Positions 16,075 to 25,585 of a stretch of 40,157 nucleotides of DNA are shown one piece after another; the first letter of the stretch is position 1, and each line of letters begins with the position of its first letter. This DNA is from Nitrospira sp. (lineage in GTDB: Bacteria > Nitrospirota > Nitrospiria > Nitrospirales > Nitrospiraceae): NCBI GenBank assembly GCA_024281365.1, contig JAMXAU010000008.1, positions 1-40,157 of the forward strand, read 5' to 3'. A model generated the notes under the pieces. That model saw only the letters and a list, made by a program, of their open reading frames with translations, searched no databases and was not told where the DNA came from. Position numbers and translations under genes: made by a program.

Positions 16075-17487
16075 TCAATTCCCCGCCACCATCATCTCGG
16101 AAATCTTGACTGTCGGGCTTGCAATGCGTCCACGGAAGACAAGGTCAGTCCCTATTACTTCGATGTCTTTCAACATCTGCTTCAGATTTCCCGCAATCGT
16201 AATCTCTTCAACCGGGTAGGCCAGCTCTCCGTTCTCAATCCAGAACCCGCAGGCTCCTCGCGAGTAATCCCCCGTCACCATATTAATACCGAACCCAATC
16301 AACTCCGTCACAAAGAGACCTTCTTTCACGGAGCCAATAATCTCTTGCTGGCTTTTCTCTCCGGGTACCAGATAAAAGTTGGTTGGGCCGACAGAGGGGC
16401 TCTCCCCTACACTGCGTGACGCGTTCCCCGTCGACGGCAAGCCCAGCTTCTTGCCCGAATAGGTATCAAGTAAATAGCTTTTCAATACGCCTCGCTCGAC
16501 AATGGTATTCTTCCGTGTCGTCAGCCCTTCACCATCGAACGGACGTGATCCAAGGCCGCCAACCATGCGGCCATCGTCGTAAACGGTGATCAAATCGGAT
16601 GCGATCGTCTGGCCCAGTTGATCGAGGAGAAATGATGCACGTTTATAGAGCCCGTAGCCCGAAACAGCGCTGCATAAGTTCGCCAGAAGGCTCCCTGCCG
16701 TCTCTTGATCGAACACCACGGGCACACGTTTCGTCGCCACCTTGCGCGCGCCCAATCGGCGAATCGCGCGACGCGCCGCTTCCTGTCCGATTGATTCCGC
16801 AGAGGCCAGGCGAGCAAACTTGCGCTGAACCTGATACCAGGCATCCCGTTGCATGCCACCGGTCGCGGACTCGGTCGCAATCGGGGACACAGACAGAGAA
16901 AAGTTCGAGCTTCGATACGACCCCACGAATCCATGACTATTGGCCAGCACCACTCGCCCGGATGAGGAATCAAACTCTGCCCCCTCCGAATTCGTGACAC
17001 GTGGATCAGTTGCAAAGGCCGCAGCTTCTCCTCGCTTGGCCCAATCGATCTGTGTGTCCGTATCGAGCACCGTATCATCATAGAGATCAAGATCCGGTTG
17101 CTCTGTCGCCATTTGACCGGCATCCGGCAATCCCGAGACATCATCCTCGACCACCGCGCCGGCCAAAGTACAGGTGTCGGCCACGAGTCGATCAAGGGAG
17201 GCCTTGGAGAAATCCGAAGTGGAGGTTGTGGCGGACCGTTTCCCAATGAAGACGCGCAAACCAAGTCGTTTCTCTCTCGCCTTCGTCAGCCGGTCAACCG
17301 CCCCTACCCGTACCTGAACCGAAAAGGTCTCCCCGTCGGCAACGACGATATCCGCTTCAGTCGCCCCACAAGCCTTCGCCTGAGCCAACACATCGGCAGC
17401 CAACTGGGCGTATCCGTTGGCATTAGTCGGCATGGTCGTTTTCTTGAGCATCACAGTCTCTTCTCGCAGGTCATTCGTCACCCGCAT
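16075..17487 (-). CDS. pmbA: TldE/PmbA metallopeptidase subunit
   Basis: This 470-residue protein is the TldE (PmbA) partner of TldD. In the TldD-TldE heterodimer only TldD carries the zinc site; TldE shapes the chamber. Accordingly no HExxxH is seen here, while the family features are clear: ADIVVADGETFSVQVR near the start, GLRVFIGKR, VPVVFDQETAGSLLANL in the middle, and the C-terminal FGINMVTGDYSRGACGFWIENGE split over two strands. The complex degrades unfolded peptides and matures some ribosomal peptides. It starts 42 bases after the tldD stop. An ATG 12 codons further in (MLKK) is an alternative start. Confidence 0.9.
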   Translation of the reverse strand: MRVTNDLREETVMLKKTTMPTNANGYAQLAADVLAQAKACGATEADIVVADGETFSVQVRVGAVDRLTKAREKRLGLRVFIGKRSATTSTSDFSKASLDRLVADTCTLAGAVVEDDVSGLPDAGQMATEQPDLDLYDDTVLDTDTQIDWAKRGEAAAFATDPRVTNSEGAEFDSSSGRVVLANSHGFVGSYRSSNFSLSVSPIATESATGGMQRDAWYQVQRKFARLASAESIGQEAARRAIRRLGARKVATKRVPVVFDQETAGSLLANLCSAVSGYGLYKRASFLLDQLGQTIASDLITVYDDGRMVGGLGSRPFDGEGLTTRKNTIVERGVLKSYLLDTYSGKKLGLPSTGNASRSVGESPSVGPTNFYLVPGEKSQQEIIGSVKEGLFVTELIGFGINMVTGDYSRGACGFWIENGELAYPVEEITIAGNLKQMLKDIEVIGTDLVFRGRIASPTVKISEMMVAGN

Positions 17488-17529
17488 CCTGACTGAATTT
17501 GCCGCACACTATTGGAGAGAGTCGGCTCG

Positions 17530-18960
17530 CTATCGTTGTGTACCGCCGACTGTAATTTCGTCCACCTTGATGGTCGGCAGGCCAACCCCCACCGGCACCG
17601 ACTGGCCATCCTTCCCGCATGTGCCGATACCGTTATCAAGCTTGAGATCGTGCCCGACCATCGACACCTTCGTCAGAATCTCCGGTCCGTTCCCGATCAA
17701 TGTGGCACCTTTCACCGGCTTGGTAATCTGGCCATCTTCGATGAGATAGGCTTCGCTGGCTGAAAACACGAATTTTCCGTTCGTGATATCGACCTGCCCA
17801 CCGCCAAACGAGACGGCGTAAAGACCTTTTTTAACGGATCGAATGATGTCTTGTGGATCCGACTCACCGGCCAACATGAACGTGTTCGTCATCCGAGGGA
17901 GCACTACGCTTTGATAATTCTCACGTCGGCCATTCCCCGTCAGGGGAATCCCCATGAGACGTGCATTGAGCTTGTCCGTGATATAGCCACGAAGGATGCC
18001 CTTCTCAATAAGCGTCGTACAGCCGGTCGGCGTGCCTTCATCATCCATATTCAAGGAACCACGCCGAAAAGGAAGGGTGCCGTCGTCCACGATCGTACAG
18101 ACGTCCGATGCGACTCGTTTGCCGATCAGGCTGGAAAACGCGGAAGTCTTCTTGCGATTGAAGTCGGCCTCCAACCCATGTCCGATCGCTTCATGGAGCA
18201 AGATCCCGGGCCACCCACCGGCCAATACGACCGGCATCACTCCAGCCGGCGCATCCACTGCAGACAAATTCAGAATCGCTTCCCGCGCAGCCTCTCGAGC
18301 GTAACTTAAATGGCGATTGTCTTCGCGATAATAGGCGAAGGCGACCCGGCCTCCGCCCCCGAAACTGCCCACCTGGCGATTCTCTCGATCTTCAGCGATA
18401 CAGGTAATCTGCAAACGCGACAACGGCTGGATATCACTCACCAGTGTCCCATCGGAAGTCGCGACCACCACAACCTTGTATTCCGTATTAAACGAAGCCA
18501 TCACGTTCTTGATACGAGGATCATACCGCCTAGCTTCAGCATCGATTTCGTTCAAAAGCGCTACACGCTCGGGCGTCGCCACCTCAGCCTTCGCCCTCTC
18601 GATCGGATAGAGATCACGGGTCGGTCGTCGCTGCGTAGGCACCGGAACCGTGGAATGCCCCTTGGGAGAATTGGCGATATACCGAGCGGTGTCAGCGGCA
18701 ACTTCGAGATCCCGCTTCGTCAACTCGTCCGAATAGGCAAAGCCCGTCTTTTCCCCTGCGGTAGCCCGAACCCCAACCCCTTGTGACACACTCTTGGCCG
18801 CCCGTTTGACGATGCCTTCCTCCATCGAGACTGATTCGGACGTGCGGGATTCGAAATAGAGATCCGCGTACTCAACGTCTCGGACCTTCACCCGATCGAG
18901 TGCCTGCTGCGCCTCGATCTCCGTGACACCGAACGTCGTCAGTTGAACCGGCTCCGGCAT
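17530..18960 (-). CDS. tldD: TldD metalloprotease
   Basis: This 476-residue protein is the catalytic subunit of the TldD-TldE protease. The zinc motif HEAIGH is at residues 256-261, and the conserved C-terminal Cys is at about 448 in TCGKDGQ, matching the third zinc ligand known from the E. coli enzyme. The length is normal. AAAGGAG and AGAGG precede the ATG. It is followed directly by pmbA, the usual pairing, and is divergent from uppS. No RiPP precursor or toxin-antitoxin gene is seen beside it, so a general peptide-clearing role is most likely. Confidence 0.92.
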   Translation of the reverse strand: MPEPVQLTTFGVTEIEAQQALDRVKVRDVEYADLYFESRTSESVSMEEGIVKRAAKSVSQGVGVRATAGEKTGFAYSDELTKRDLEVAADTARYIANSPKGHSTVPVPTQRRPTRDLYPIERAKAEVATPERVALLNEIDAEARRYDPRIKNVMASFNTEYKVVVVATSDGTLVSDIQPLSRLQITCIAEDRENRQVGSFGGGGRVAFAYYREDNRHLSYAREAAREAILNLSAVDAPAGVMPVVLAGGWPGILLHEAIGHGLEADFNRKKTSAFSSLIGKRVASDVCTIVDDGTLPFRRGSLNMDDEGTPTGCTTLIEKGILRGYITDKLNARLMGIPLTGNGRRENYQSVVLPRMTNTFMLAGESDPQDIIRSVKKGLYAVSFGGGQVDITNGKFVFSASEAYLIEDGQITKPVKGATLIGNGPEILTKVSMVGHDLKLDNGIGTCGKDGQSVPVGVGLPTIKVDEITVGGTQR

Positions 18961-19001
18961 ACAGACCTCTTTGCTCCTTTGTCAGGACCGACTGGATCGG
19001 G

Positions 19002-19031
19002 AGTATAGCCCATTCGTTTCTGACCACGCAA
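19002..19031 (-). promoter_or_regulatory. promoter of tldD-pmbA
   Basis: On the minus strand TTGCGT (19031-19026), an 18-base spacer and TATACT (19007-19002) form a fair promoter. Transcription would start near 18995, about 35 bases before the tldD ATG. It is back to back with the uppS promoter. Confidence 0.45.
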
Positions 19032-19081
19032 TGCAACAATCGGTGAAACCTCGTATTTCTTAGTATTTCCCAGGAGATTGT

Positions 19082-19110
19082 TTGACATTCCAGGTTCCCG
19101 CCAGTAGACT
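19082..19110 (+). promoter_or_regulatory. strong promoter of the uppS-cdsA-dxr operon
   Basis: TTGACA (19082-19087), a spacer of exactly 17 bases and TAGACT (19105-19110) form the best promoter in the window. It gives a leader of about 50 bases to the uppS ATG. It shows that the TTG at 19082 is a -35 box, not a start codon. Confidence 0.7.
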
Positions 19111-19165
19111 CTGCACACGATTCTGCCTACGCAAGACGACTACCATAGGCTCGCTCAGGACAATT

Positions 19166-19951
19166 ATGACTCGCAGTCCCACCGGAGATCTCGACCACCT
19201 GTCTGAAAGCGAATTGAGTGCCAAGTTGGAAGCGGACCTGTTGCCCAAACATGTGGCCGTCATCATGGACGGCAATGGGCGCTGGGCGGAACTTCGAGGA
19301 CTGCCTCGCATCGCCGGCCATCGTGAAGGCATCAACTCCGTCCGAGAGATGATCACCCTCTGCTTGGAGCTTGGCATCCATGCCCTGACTATCTACGCTT
19401 TTTCCCAGGAGAACTGGAATCGTCCGACCCAAGAAATCAGCGCCTTGATGGGACTCTTGGAACATTACCTCTCCACGGAGCGCGCAAGTCTCATTGAGCA
19501 AGGCGTCCGCTTTCGCGCCGTCGGGCGCCACGAGCTGCTTCCGCCGTCCGCTCAACACTGGGTTCGCACGACCGAGAAAGAAACGGCCCATCTTGGGAAA
19601 TTGGTCCTGACCGTCGCTCTCAGCTATGGAGGACGCGCAGAAATCGTCGATGCAATGAAGGCGGTGGTGAGAGACGTGCAAGCTGGGACCATTCAGGCCG
19701 AGCTGATCGATGAACCCACGGTCCAACGGCACCTCTCGACCTATCCTCTCCCCGACCCGGATCTCCTGATCCGGACCAGCGGGGAAACCAGGATCAGCAA
19801 TTTTCTCTTATGGCAGCTGGCATACACCGAGCTCTGTTTCACCCCGACTCTGTGGCCTGACTTTCGGCGACGAGAGTTTCTCCTCGCGCTGATCGAATAT
19901 CAGCGCAGGGAACGTCGATTCGGCAGAGTGCTCAGTACCGTGCCATCATAA
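19166..19951 (+). CDS. uppS: undecaprenyl diphosphate synthase
   Basis: This is a cis-prenyltransferase that builds undecaprenyl diphosphate, the lipid carrier for peptidoglycan and other envelope polymers. From ATG 19166 it has 261 residues, normal for the family. Motifs are the catalytic IMDGNGRWA (Asp35), GHREGI, YAFSQENWNRP, and the C-terminal PDPDLLIRTSGETRISNF with its conserved Arg and Ser residues. AGGA stands 5 bases before this ATG; the frame extends further upstream, but that part covers the promoter. It heads the operon uppS-cdsA-dxr-rseP-proS. Confidence 0.95.
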   Translation: MTRSPTGDLDHLSESELSAKLEADLLPKHVAVIMDGNGRWAELRGLPRIAGHREGINSVREMITLCLELGIHALTIYAFSQENWNRPTQEISALMGLLEHYLSTERASLIEQGVRFRAVGRHELLPPSAQHWVRTTEKETAHLGKLVLTVALSYGGRAEIVDAMKAVVRDVQAGTIQAELIDEPTVQRHLSTYPLPDPDLLIRTSGETRISNFLLWQLAYTELCFTPTLWPDFRRREFLLALIEYQRRERRFGRVLSTVPS

Positions 19952-19961
19952 ATACATCCTT

Positions 19962-20852
19962 GTGGGATATCCGCTCGCTCCAGAGGCTATTCTCCATCAT
20001 TCGAGAGCTGTGACCACTTCACCTGCACCTACGCGACAATTTGATCTCCGGCGGCTCTACACCGCCGCAGCGCTGATTCCTACGGTCTACCTCATCATCG
20101 TCCACCTTGCGCCATGGGCTCTCACGCTCCTCCTGATCGCCGTCGGGTCGATCGCCCTGCTCGAACTGTATCGCCTGAGCTTCCAATCACGGTTGAATAA
20201 TATTCTCGTCGGCGTCGGGTTGGCTGTCTTTGTTCTGACCATCGCCCGTTCACACATGTCACTTCCTCTTCCAGAACTGCTGCTCGGGGGTGCGTTCGCG
20301 TTGGTCATGACCGCTATGGCTGCCGGGACATCATCGGCGTACCGATGGAAGGACCCACTCCTCGCCCTACTCGGTGTTTTGTACGTGGGCATCCCGTTGA
20401 GTACCGTCGTATCGGCTCGCTCTCTACCCTCAGGAGCATTCCTGGTCTTGTTCCTGGCGGTCGTCACCTGGGCATCAGACTCTGCTGCCTACTATGCCGG
20501 CACCTTGTGGGGAAAACACCCACTCATGCCTTCCATCAGTCCTAAAAAAACCTATGAAGGACTACTCGGTGGACTTATGGGAGCCATTGCAGCTGCGGTC
20601 TTGGCACAGATGTGGTTTGCCTCAGAGCTCTCATGGACTGACGCCGTCGTACTCGGTATTCTCCTGACCCTCACAGGCCTGGTCGGAGATCTCTTTGAAT
20701 CGGCGATAAAACGCCGAGCAGGCGTCAAAGACTCGGGAGGAATTCTACCGGGGCATGGCGGGATGCTCGACCGGATCGATAGTCTCTTGTTCACAGCTCC
20801 TACTTTTTACTACTATGTCGCGTACGTTCGAGGCTTGTTGCCGTCTCTATAG
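19962..20852 (+). CDS. cdsA: phosphatidate cytidylyltransferase
   Basis: This integral membrane enzyme makes CDP-diacylglycerol from phosphatidic acid and CTP, the branch point of phospholipid synthesis. The 296-residue protein has about seven or eight hydrophobic helices. The CdsA signature is complete near the C-terminus: SAIKRRAGVKDSGGILPGHG followed by GMLDRIDS. The order uppS-cdsA-dxr-rseP-proS is a classic bacterial arrangement. The start is uncertain: GTG 19962 gives this length, and GTG 20010 would remove 16 residues of weak coding character. Confidence 0.92.
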   Translation: MGYPLAPEAILHHSRAVTTSPAPTRQFDLRRLYTAAALIPTVYLIIVHLAPWALTLLLIAVGSIALLELYRLSFQSRLNNILVGVGLAVFVLTIARSHMSLPLPELLLGGAFALVMTAMAAGTSSAYRWKDPLLALLGVLYVGIPLSTVVSARSLPSGAFLVLFLAVVTWASDSAAYYAGTLWGKHPLMPSISPKKTYEGLLGGLMGAIAAAVLAQMWFASELSWTDAVVLGILLTLTGLVGDLFESAIKRRAGVKDSGGILPGHGGMLDRIDSLLFTAPTFYYYVAYVRGLLPSL

Positions 20853-20885
20853 CCCTCTACTCAGAAGAAATGGAGAGGAGATGAC

Positions 20886-22049
20886 ATGAAGTCAATTATC
20901 ATCCTGGGATCCACCGGATCGATCGGCACCAACACCTTGGATATCGTGCAACGGTTTCCCGATGAATTCCGAGTGGTCGGATTGACGGCCGGCAACAATA
21001 TCGAGAGGTTAGAAGAGCAGATTCACCGGTTCAGACCCAAGGCTGTCGCCGTCTCGACCGAATCCTCCGCCGCACTCCTTCGGGCTCGATGCACCTCTCT
21101 TCCCGTGGAGATTTTGTCCGGTGAAGAAGGAATTGCCTCCGTCGCCGCCGAACTCGATGCCGAATTGGTGATTTCCGCCATCGTCGGCGCCGCCGGCCTC
21201 CTCCCGACCCTCTCCGCCATCCGCAGTGGAAAACACATTGCCCTGGCAAATAAAGAGCCGATGGTCATGGCCGGCAAGTTGATGCAGGACGAGGCTCGAA
21301 AATACGGAGTCAGGATTTTTCCCGTCGACAGCGAACACAGCGCCATTTTCCAGTCGCTGGAAGGACACCGGATTGAAGACGTCCGGCGATTGATTCTGAC
21401 AGCCTCGGGAGGCGCGCTCTGGACCGTCTCCCAAGAAGACCTTCAGCACGTCACACCGGAACGAGCCCTCCAGCATCCGAACTGGAAGATGGGTGCCAAG
21501 ATCACCATCGATTCCGCGACACTGATGAATAAGGGCTTGGAGGTCGTCGAGGCCCGCTGGCTATTCGATATTCCTGAGTCCCGCATCGATGTCATGGTAC
21601 ATCGAGAAAGCATTATTCACTCTCTGGTCGAATATCAGGATCGTTCGGTGATCGCGCAGTTGGGGCTCCCGGACATGCGGACCCCTATTTCGTATGCCAT
21701 GCGATATCCCGGCCGGATGGCTCTCGACCTGCCTTCTTTGGACCTGACGGAGATCGGACGGCTCTCCTTCTGTAAGCCCGATCATGACCGCTTTCCTTGT
21801 CTCAATCTTGGATACGAGTCACTTCGAGTCGGGGGGAGCATGCCTGCCGTGATGAATGCAGCCAACGAAATCGCTGTTGACGCCTTCCTGCACCACGGCC
21901 TGCGGTTTATTGAAATTGCATCGGTGATCCGCAGCACAATGGATGCGCATACCCGACAGGCGATTACGTCCCTCGATGATGCCTTGGAAGCAGATCGCTG
22001 GGCCCGCGAAAAGGCCGAATCGTTGGTGCACGCGTTGCCTCGCTCATGA
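20886..22049 (+). CDS. dxr: 1-deoxy-D-xylulose 5-phosphate reductoisomerase
   Basis: This is the second enzyme of the MEP isoprenoid pathway, making methylerythritol phosphate with NADPH. The 387-residue protein shows the NADPH motif LGSTGSIG at residues 7-14, ANKEPMVMAG near 121-130, the metal ligands Asp148 and Glu150 in VDSEHSAI, the substrate loop MNKGLEVVEA, and PDMRTPISYA. GGAGAGGAG precedes the ATG. Placed in one operon with uppS it supplies precursors for the prenyl carrier; the same pathway also feeds HpnD/HpnE. Confidence 0.95.
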   Translation: MKSIIILGSTGSIGTNTLDIVQRFPDEFRVVGLTAGNNIERLEEQIHRFRPKAVAVSTESSAALLRARCTSLPVEILSGEEGIASVAAELDAELVISAIVGAAGLLPTLSAIRSGKHIALANKEPMVMAGKLMQDEARKYGVRIFPVDSEHSAIFQSLEGHRIEDVRRLILTASGGALWTVSQEDLQHVTPERALQHPNWKMGAKITIDSATLMNKGLEVVEARWLFDIPESRIDVMVHRESIIHSLVEYQDRSVIAQLGLPDMRTPISYAMRYPGRMALDLPSLDLTEIGRLSFCKPDHDRFPCLNLGYESLRVGGSMPAVMNAANEIAVDAFLHHGLRFIEIASVIRSTMDAHTRQAITSLDDALEADRWAREKAESLVHALPRS

Positions 22050-22053
22050 TCGT

Positions 22054-22081
22054 TTGCATTTCACGCTGCGAATGTTAGAGT
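22054..22081 (+). promoter_or_regulatory. possible internal promoter before rseP
   Basis: TTGCAT (22054-22059), 16 bases and TAGAGT (22076-22081) lie in the 61-base gap between dxr and rseP. It resembles the other TAGAnT-type promoters in this window and may boost rseP-proS expression. Confidence 0.4.
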
Positions 22082-22110
22082 AGAAGACTGAACCGAGACA
22101 GGGAGTTTTC

Positions 22111-23502
22111 ATGACGTCTGTACTTTCCTGGTCGCCCGATACCTTGTGGTTGCTGCTCCAGAAAGCCTGGTGGTTTCTCGTGGTCTTGGGCGTCCTGGTC
22201 GCCTTCCATGAACTCGGCCATTTTCTGGCCGCACGCTGGGTAGGAGTCAAAGTCCTCAAGTTTTCCATCGGCTTCGGTCCGAAACTCTTCGGCAGACAGG
22301 TGGGCGAAACTGAGTACCTCGTTTCTGCGGTCCCGCTCGGCGGTTATGTCAAACTGTTTGGGGAAGACGAAACGGAGGCCACGACCCCTGACGATCGTCG
22401 CCGATCATTCGCTCATCAGGGTCTCTGGGGGAAGGTGTTGATCGTTGCAGCCGGTCCTGGGTTTAACTTCATTCTCGCTTACCTGATTTTTGCTGGGTGG
22501 CTGTCCACCGGTACTCCCCTGTTTGTCCCGACCTTCCGTGACCTCAGTGCCGACATCGAAGCATTGGTTCCCGACTCGCCCGTCGCAAAGGCAGGGATGG
22601 AAATTGGCGACCGAGTCGTCAAGGTCAACGGGAAAGATATTTCGACTAGGACGGAACTCTTGGATCTCGTCGCGAAAAGCAAGGGACAACCCATTGCACT
22701 CGAAGTTCGACGAGAGGGACAACTGAAAACCATCACCGCGACGCCTGTCACAATCACCGGAGACGGCACCCACAATGACGAACCGCTGTACACCATCGGT
22801 GTAGAAGAAACACCTCCCCTGGTCACCTCGGTCATGCATGGATCACCTGCTGCATTGGCCGGAGTGCAGCCAGGTGATCGCGTCGTCACAATCGAAGGGC
22901 AGACCATCTACACCTGGGCACAAATGACGACGCAGGTCAGAGAACACCCGCTTAAGCCGCTCACATTTGAAGTCCTTCGGGAAGGAACCAGGCGGACGTT
23001 GACCGTCACGCCGACCAGTGAAAAGGTCACGGTCAACGGGCAAACACTCGAAGTTGGAAAGATTGGCATTTCAGGTCCTGGCCGTTCGCTGATGCACTCC
23101 CAAAACCCCGCGGAGGCCGTCTACCACGGACTGGAAGCCACCTGGGGATGGACCGAACTGACCGCAGTTGGCCTCTACAAAATGGTGGTCGGCGATATCT
23201 CGAGCAAGAACATCGGCGGACCGCTGACGATCGCCAATATTTCCGGGGAAGCCGCGTCTCAAGGCGCCTCCAGCGTCGTCTTTTTGATCGCCATCCTCAG
23301 TATCAATCTCGGAGTGCTCAACCTGCTCCCCATTCCCATCCTCGACGGCGGGCACTTGCTCTTTTTCTTGATTGAAGGCATCCTGCGCAAGCCGCTCGGC
23401 GAACGGCAACGAGAAGTCGCTCAACAGGTCGGATTGGTACTCCTGGTCGGGGTCATGATTTTCGCCTTCTGGAATGACCTGGAACGGATCTTCGCCCGCT
23501 AG
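22111..23502 (+). CDS. rseP: RIP metalloprotease RseP (site-2 protease)
   Basis: This 463-residue zinc protease cuts transmembrane segments, classically anti-sigma factors in the envelope stress response and leftover signal peptides. The zinc motif AFHELGHFLAA gives His33, Glu34 and His37 in the first membrane helix. Two PDZ domains follow, roughly residues 120-200 and 215-290, each with the AKAG/LAGV-QPGDRV type turn. The C-terminal motif LNLLPIPILDGGHLLF carries the third zinc ligand (Asp). AGGGAG stands 7 bases before the ATG. It is the fourth gene of the operon. Confidence 0.94.
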   Translation: MTSVLSWSPDTLWLLLQKAWWFLVVLGVLVAFHELGHFLAARWVGVKVLKFSIGFGPKLFGRQVGETEYLVSAVPLGGYVKLFGEDETEATTPDDRRRSFAHQGLWGKVLIVAAGPGFNFILAYLIFAGWLSTGTPLFVPTFRDLSADIEALVPDSPVAKAGMEIGDRVVKVNGKDISTRTELLDLVAKSKGQPIALEVRREGQLKTITATPVTITGDGTHNDEPLYTIGVEETPPLVTSVMHGSPAALAGVQPGDRVVTIEGQTIYTWAQMTTQVREHPLKPLTFEVLREGTRRTLTVTPTSEKVTVNGQTLEVGKIGISGPGRSLMHSQNPAEAVYHGLEATWGWTELTAVGLYKMVVGDISSKNIGGPLTIANISGEAASQGASSVVFLIAILSINLGVLNLLPIPILDGGHLLFFLIEGILRKPLGERQREVAQQVGLVLLVGVMIFAFWNDLERIFAR

Positions 23503-23556
23503 ACGGAATACTGAAACCTTCCACTGGTCAACTCACACACACATAGCTACAACACC

Positions 23557-25275
23557 ATGAAGACATCTCAATTACTCATCCCCACCTTGCGGGATGATCC
23601 CGGCGAAGCGGAAACCGTCAGCCATCGGCTGATGTTACGCGCCGGCATGATTCGGAAGGTGGCGGCAGGCATCTATACCTATCTTCCACTCGGTCTGCGC
23701 GTGATTCGAAAAATCGAACTGATCATCCGGGAGGAAATGAACCGCGCCGGCGCACAGGAACTCCTGATGCCGATCGCATCTCCCGCCGAGCTCTGGAAAG
23801 AGACGGCTCGTTGGGACTACTACGGCAAGGAACTTCTCCGTTTCAAAGACCGTCATGAACGAGACTTTTGCCTGGGCCCGACGCACGAAGAGGTCATTAC
23901 CGATCTTTTCAGACGGGAAGTCCGTTCCTATCGTCAGCTTCCACTCAACTTGTATCAAATTCAAACAAAGTTTCGAGATGAGATCCGTCCCCGCTTTGGG
24001 CTTATGCGAGGTCGTGAATTCATCATGAAGGATGCCTACAGCTTTGACATCGATGAAAACGGCGCCAAGGCCAGCTACCAAAACATGTACGACGCCTATA
24101 CCCGGATCTTCACGCGATGCGGACTGACCTTCCGAGCGGTTGAAGCCGACACGGGGCTTATCGGCGGGGACGTCTCACACGAGTTCATGGTATTGGCGGA
24201 AACCGGCGAAGCCACGGTGGCCTACAGCGACCAAGGGTCATACGCCGCCAACCTTGAGCGAGCAGAGGTGCTCCCTCCTACCGAGATCGATACGTCTCCC
24301 CTTCGCCCCATGGCGCCCATTGCGACACCGCAGTGTCGGACGGTAGACGAAGTCACGACCTTTCTCAAGATTACCCCTCGGCAACTGGTCAAAACTCTTC
24401 TCTATCGGGCTGGAACCGACACGATTGCCGTATTGATCCGAGGAGATCACGAGGTGAACGAGGTCAAGTTGGCGCGGCTCCTCCAAGTCACCGATGTGAT
24501 GCTGGCCGATCCGGAGACGGTCCAACGGGTGACGGGAGCCCCCCCAGGGTTTGCAGGACCGGTTGGGCTGCAGCAGGTCCGAGTCTTGGCCGATCACGCC
24601 ATCAAGGGGATGCGAAACCTCGTCATCGGAGCGAACAAGGCCGATACCCACTATCAGGACGCCAATCTCGATCGAGACTTTACTGTCGAACAATTTACCG
24701 ATCTTCGCAACGCCCAATCTGGAGATCCTTCTCCTCGGGGAACCGGTGTGTTGACGTTGGCAAAAGGGATCGAGGTCGGACAGGTCTTTTTGCTTGGCAC
24801 GAAGTACAGCCGTAAGATGACTGCCACCATCCTTGATGACCAGGGAAAGGAACGTCTCGCCATCATGGGTTGTTACGGCATTGGCGTCGGACGAACCGCC
24901 GCTGCCGCGATCGAGCAGAATCATGATGAGAAAGGCATCATCTGGCCCTATCCCATCGCACCAGTCCATGTCCATCTCTTGACCGTCAGCCAATCGGAGA
25001 AGACGATCGACATAGCCTCTCGCCTCTATACCGACCTGATGACAGCCGGATTCGAAGTCTTATGGGACGATCGAGCGGATCGAGCCGGTGTCAAATTCAA
25101 CGATGCTGACCTCATCGGGGCACCGTTTCAACTCATCATAGGGGACAAGGGACTTGCCGATGGCATCGTTGAAATGAAGGTACGAAGGACTGGGGCTAAG
25201 TCTCGTATCGTACCAAGTGAACTCATCGCCCATCTCAAAAGGCTTTCCTTCGAAAGTGATCCCTCCGCAGGGTAA
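23557..25275 (+). CDS. proS: prolyl-tRNA synthetase, bacterial type
   Basis: This 572-residue class II aminoacyl-tRNA synthetase charges tRNA-Pro. Motif 1 is in the N-terminal MLRAGMIRKVAAGIYTYLPL region, motif 2 in RDEIRPRFGLMRGREFIMKD, and motif 3 in GCYGIGVGRTAAAAIEQ. A YbaK-like editing domain is inserted between motifs 2 and 3 (about residues 225-390), which marks the bacterial type, and an anticodon-binding domain forms the C-terminus. No ribosome-binding site stands before the ATG, so it may depend on translation from rseP 54 bases upstream. Confidence 0.95.
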   Translation: MKTSQLLIPTLRDDPGEAETVSHRLMLRAGMIRKVAAGIYTYLPLGLRVIRKIELIIREEMNRAGAQELLMPIASPAELWKETARWDYYGKELLRFKDRHERDFCLGPTHEEVITDLFRREVRSYRQLPLNLYQIQTKFRDEIRPRFGLMRGREFIMKDAYSFDIDENGAKASYQNMYDAYTRIFTRCGLTFRAVEADTGLIGGDVSHEFMVLAETGEATVAYSDQGSYAANLERAEVLPPTEIDTSPLRPMAPIATPQCRTVDEVTTFLKITPRQLVKTLLYRAGTDTIAVLIRGDHEVNEVKLARLLQVTDVMLADPETVQRVTGAPPGFAGPVGLQQVRVLADHAIKGMRNLVIGANKADTHYQDANLDRDFTVEQFTDLRNAQSGDPSPRGTGVLTLAKGIEVGQVFLLGTKYSRKMTATILDDQGKERLAIMGCYGIGVGRTAAAAIEQNHDEKGIIWPYPIAPVHVHLLTVSQSEKTIDIASRLYTDLMTAGFEVLWDDRADRAGVKFNDADLIGAPFQLIIGDKGLADGIVEMKVRRTGAKSRIVPSELIAHLKRLSFESDPSAG

Positions 25276-25344
25276 ACAGTCCCTCGTTCCGCAGCTCACC
25301 TTGTACGCACTGATCGCACCTCACCGACAGAAATCGCCTTTTCC

Positions 25345-25372
25345 TTGCCTTCTCATCTTGTTCCTCTAGACT
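25345..25372 (+). promoter_or_regulatory. possible promoter of the PilB-like gene
   Basis: The 310-base gap after proS holds TTGCCT (25345-25350), 16 bases and TAGACT (25367-25372). Transcription from here would give a long leader of about 205 bases before ATG 25586. A small hairpin CCAAC-TCG-GTTGG abuts that ATG. I see no gene or riboswitch in the rest of the gap. Confidence 0.4.
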
Positions 25373-25585
25373 GAGCCTGTACAGACAACAGCAGGGAAAG
25401 AAGCGAGGGAGCACCTTGCGATCGCTTTCCTTACGCTGAGTCTCCGAGTGACATAAGACCGGAGCTGGTGGACTTTTGGGGCGTCTTGTGACCGCCGAAC
25501 TCTGTGACCACGTCATGACTACGTACCACTTCATCCAGCGCGAAGCCCAATTCTTTCACGTCCGGTTCTCGACCAACTCGGTTGG

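Noticed and set aside
19082..19165. N-terminal extension of uppS from TTG 19082
   Set aside because: The TTG is part of a near-perfect promoter, and the ribosome-binding site AGGA precedes ATG 19166, which gives the normal family length.
24238..24993. Long open frame antisense to proS (also antisense to pilB at 27080-27865 and to yjbQ at 5702-6379)
   Set aside because: The sense-strand proteins are clearly recognised families; the antisense frames have no motifs and are by-products of G+C-rich codon use.
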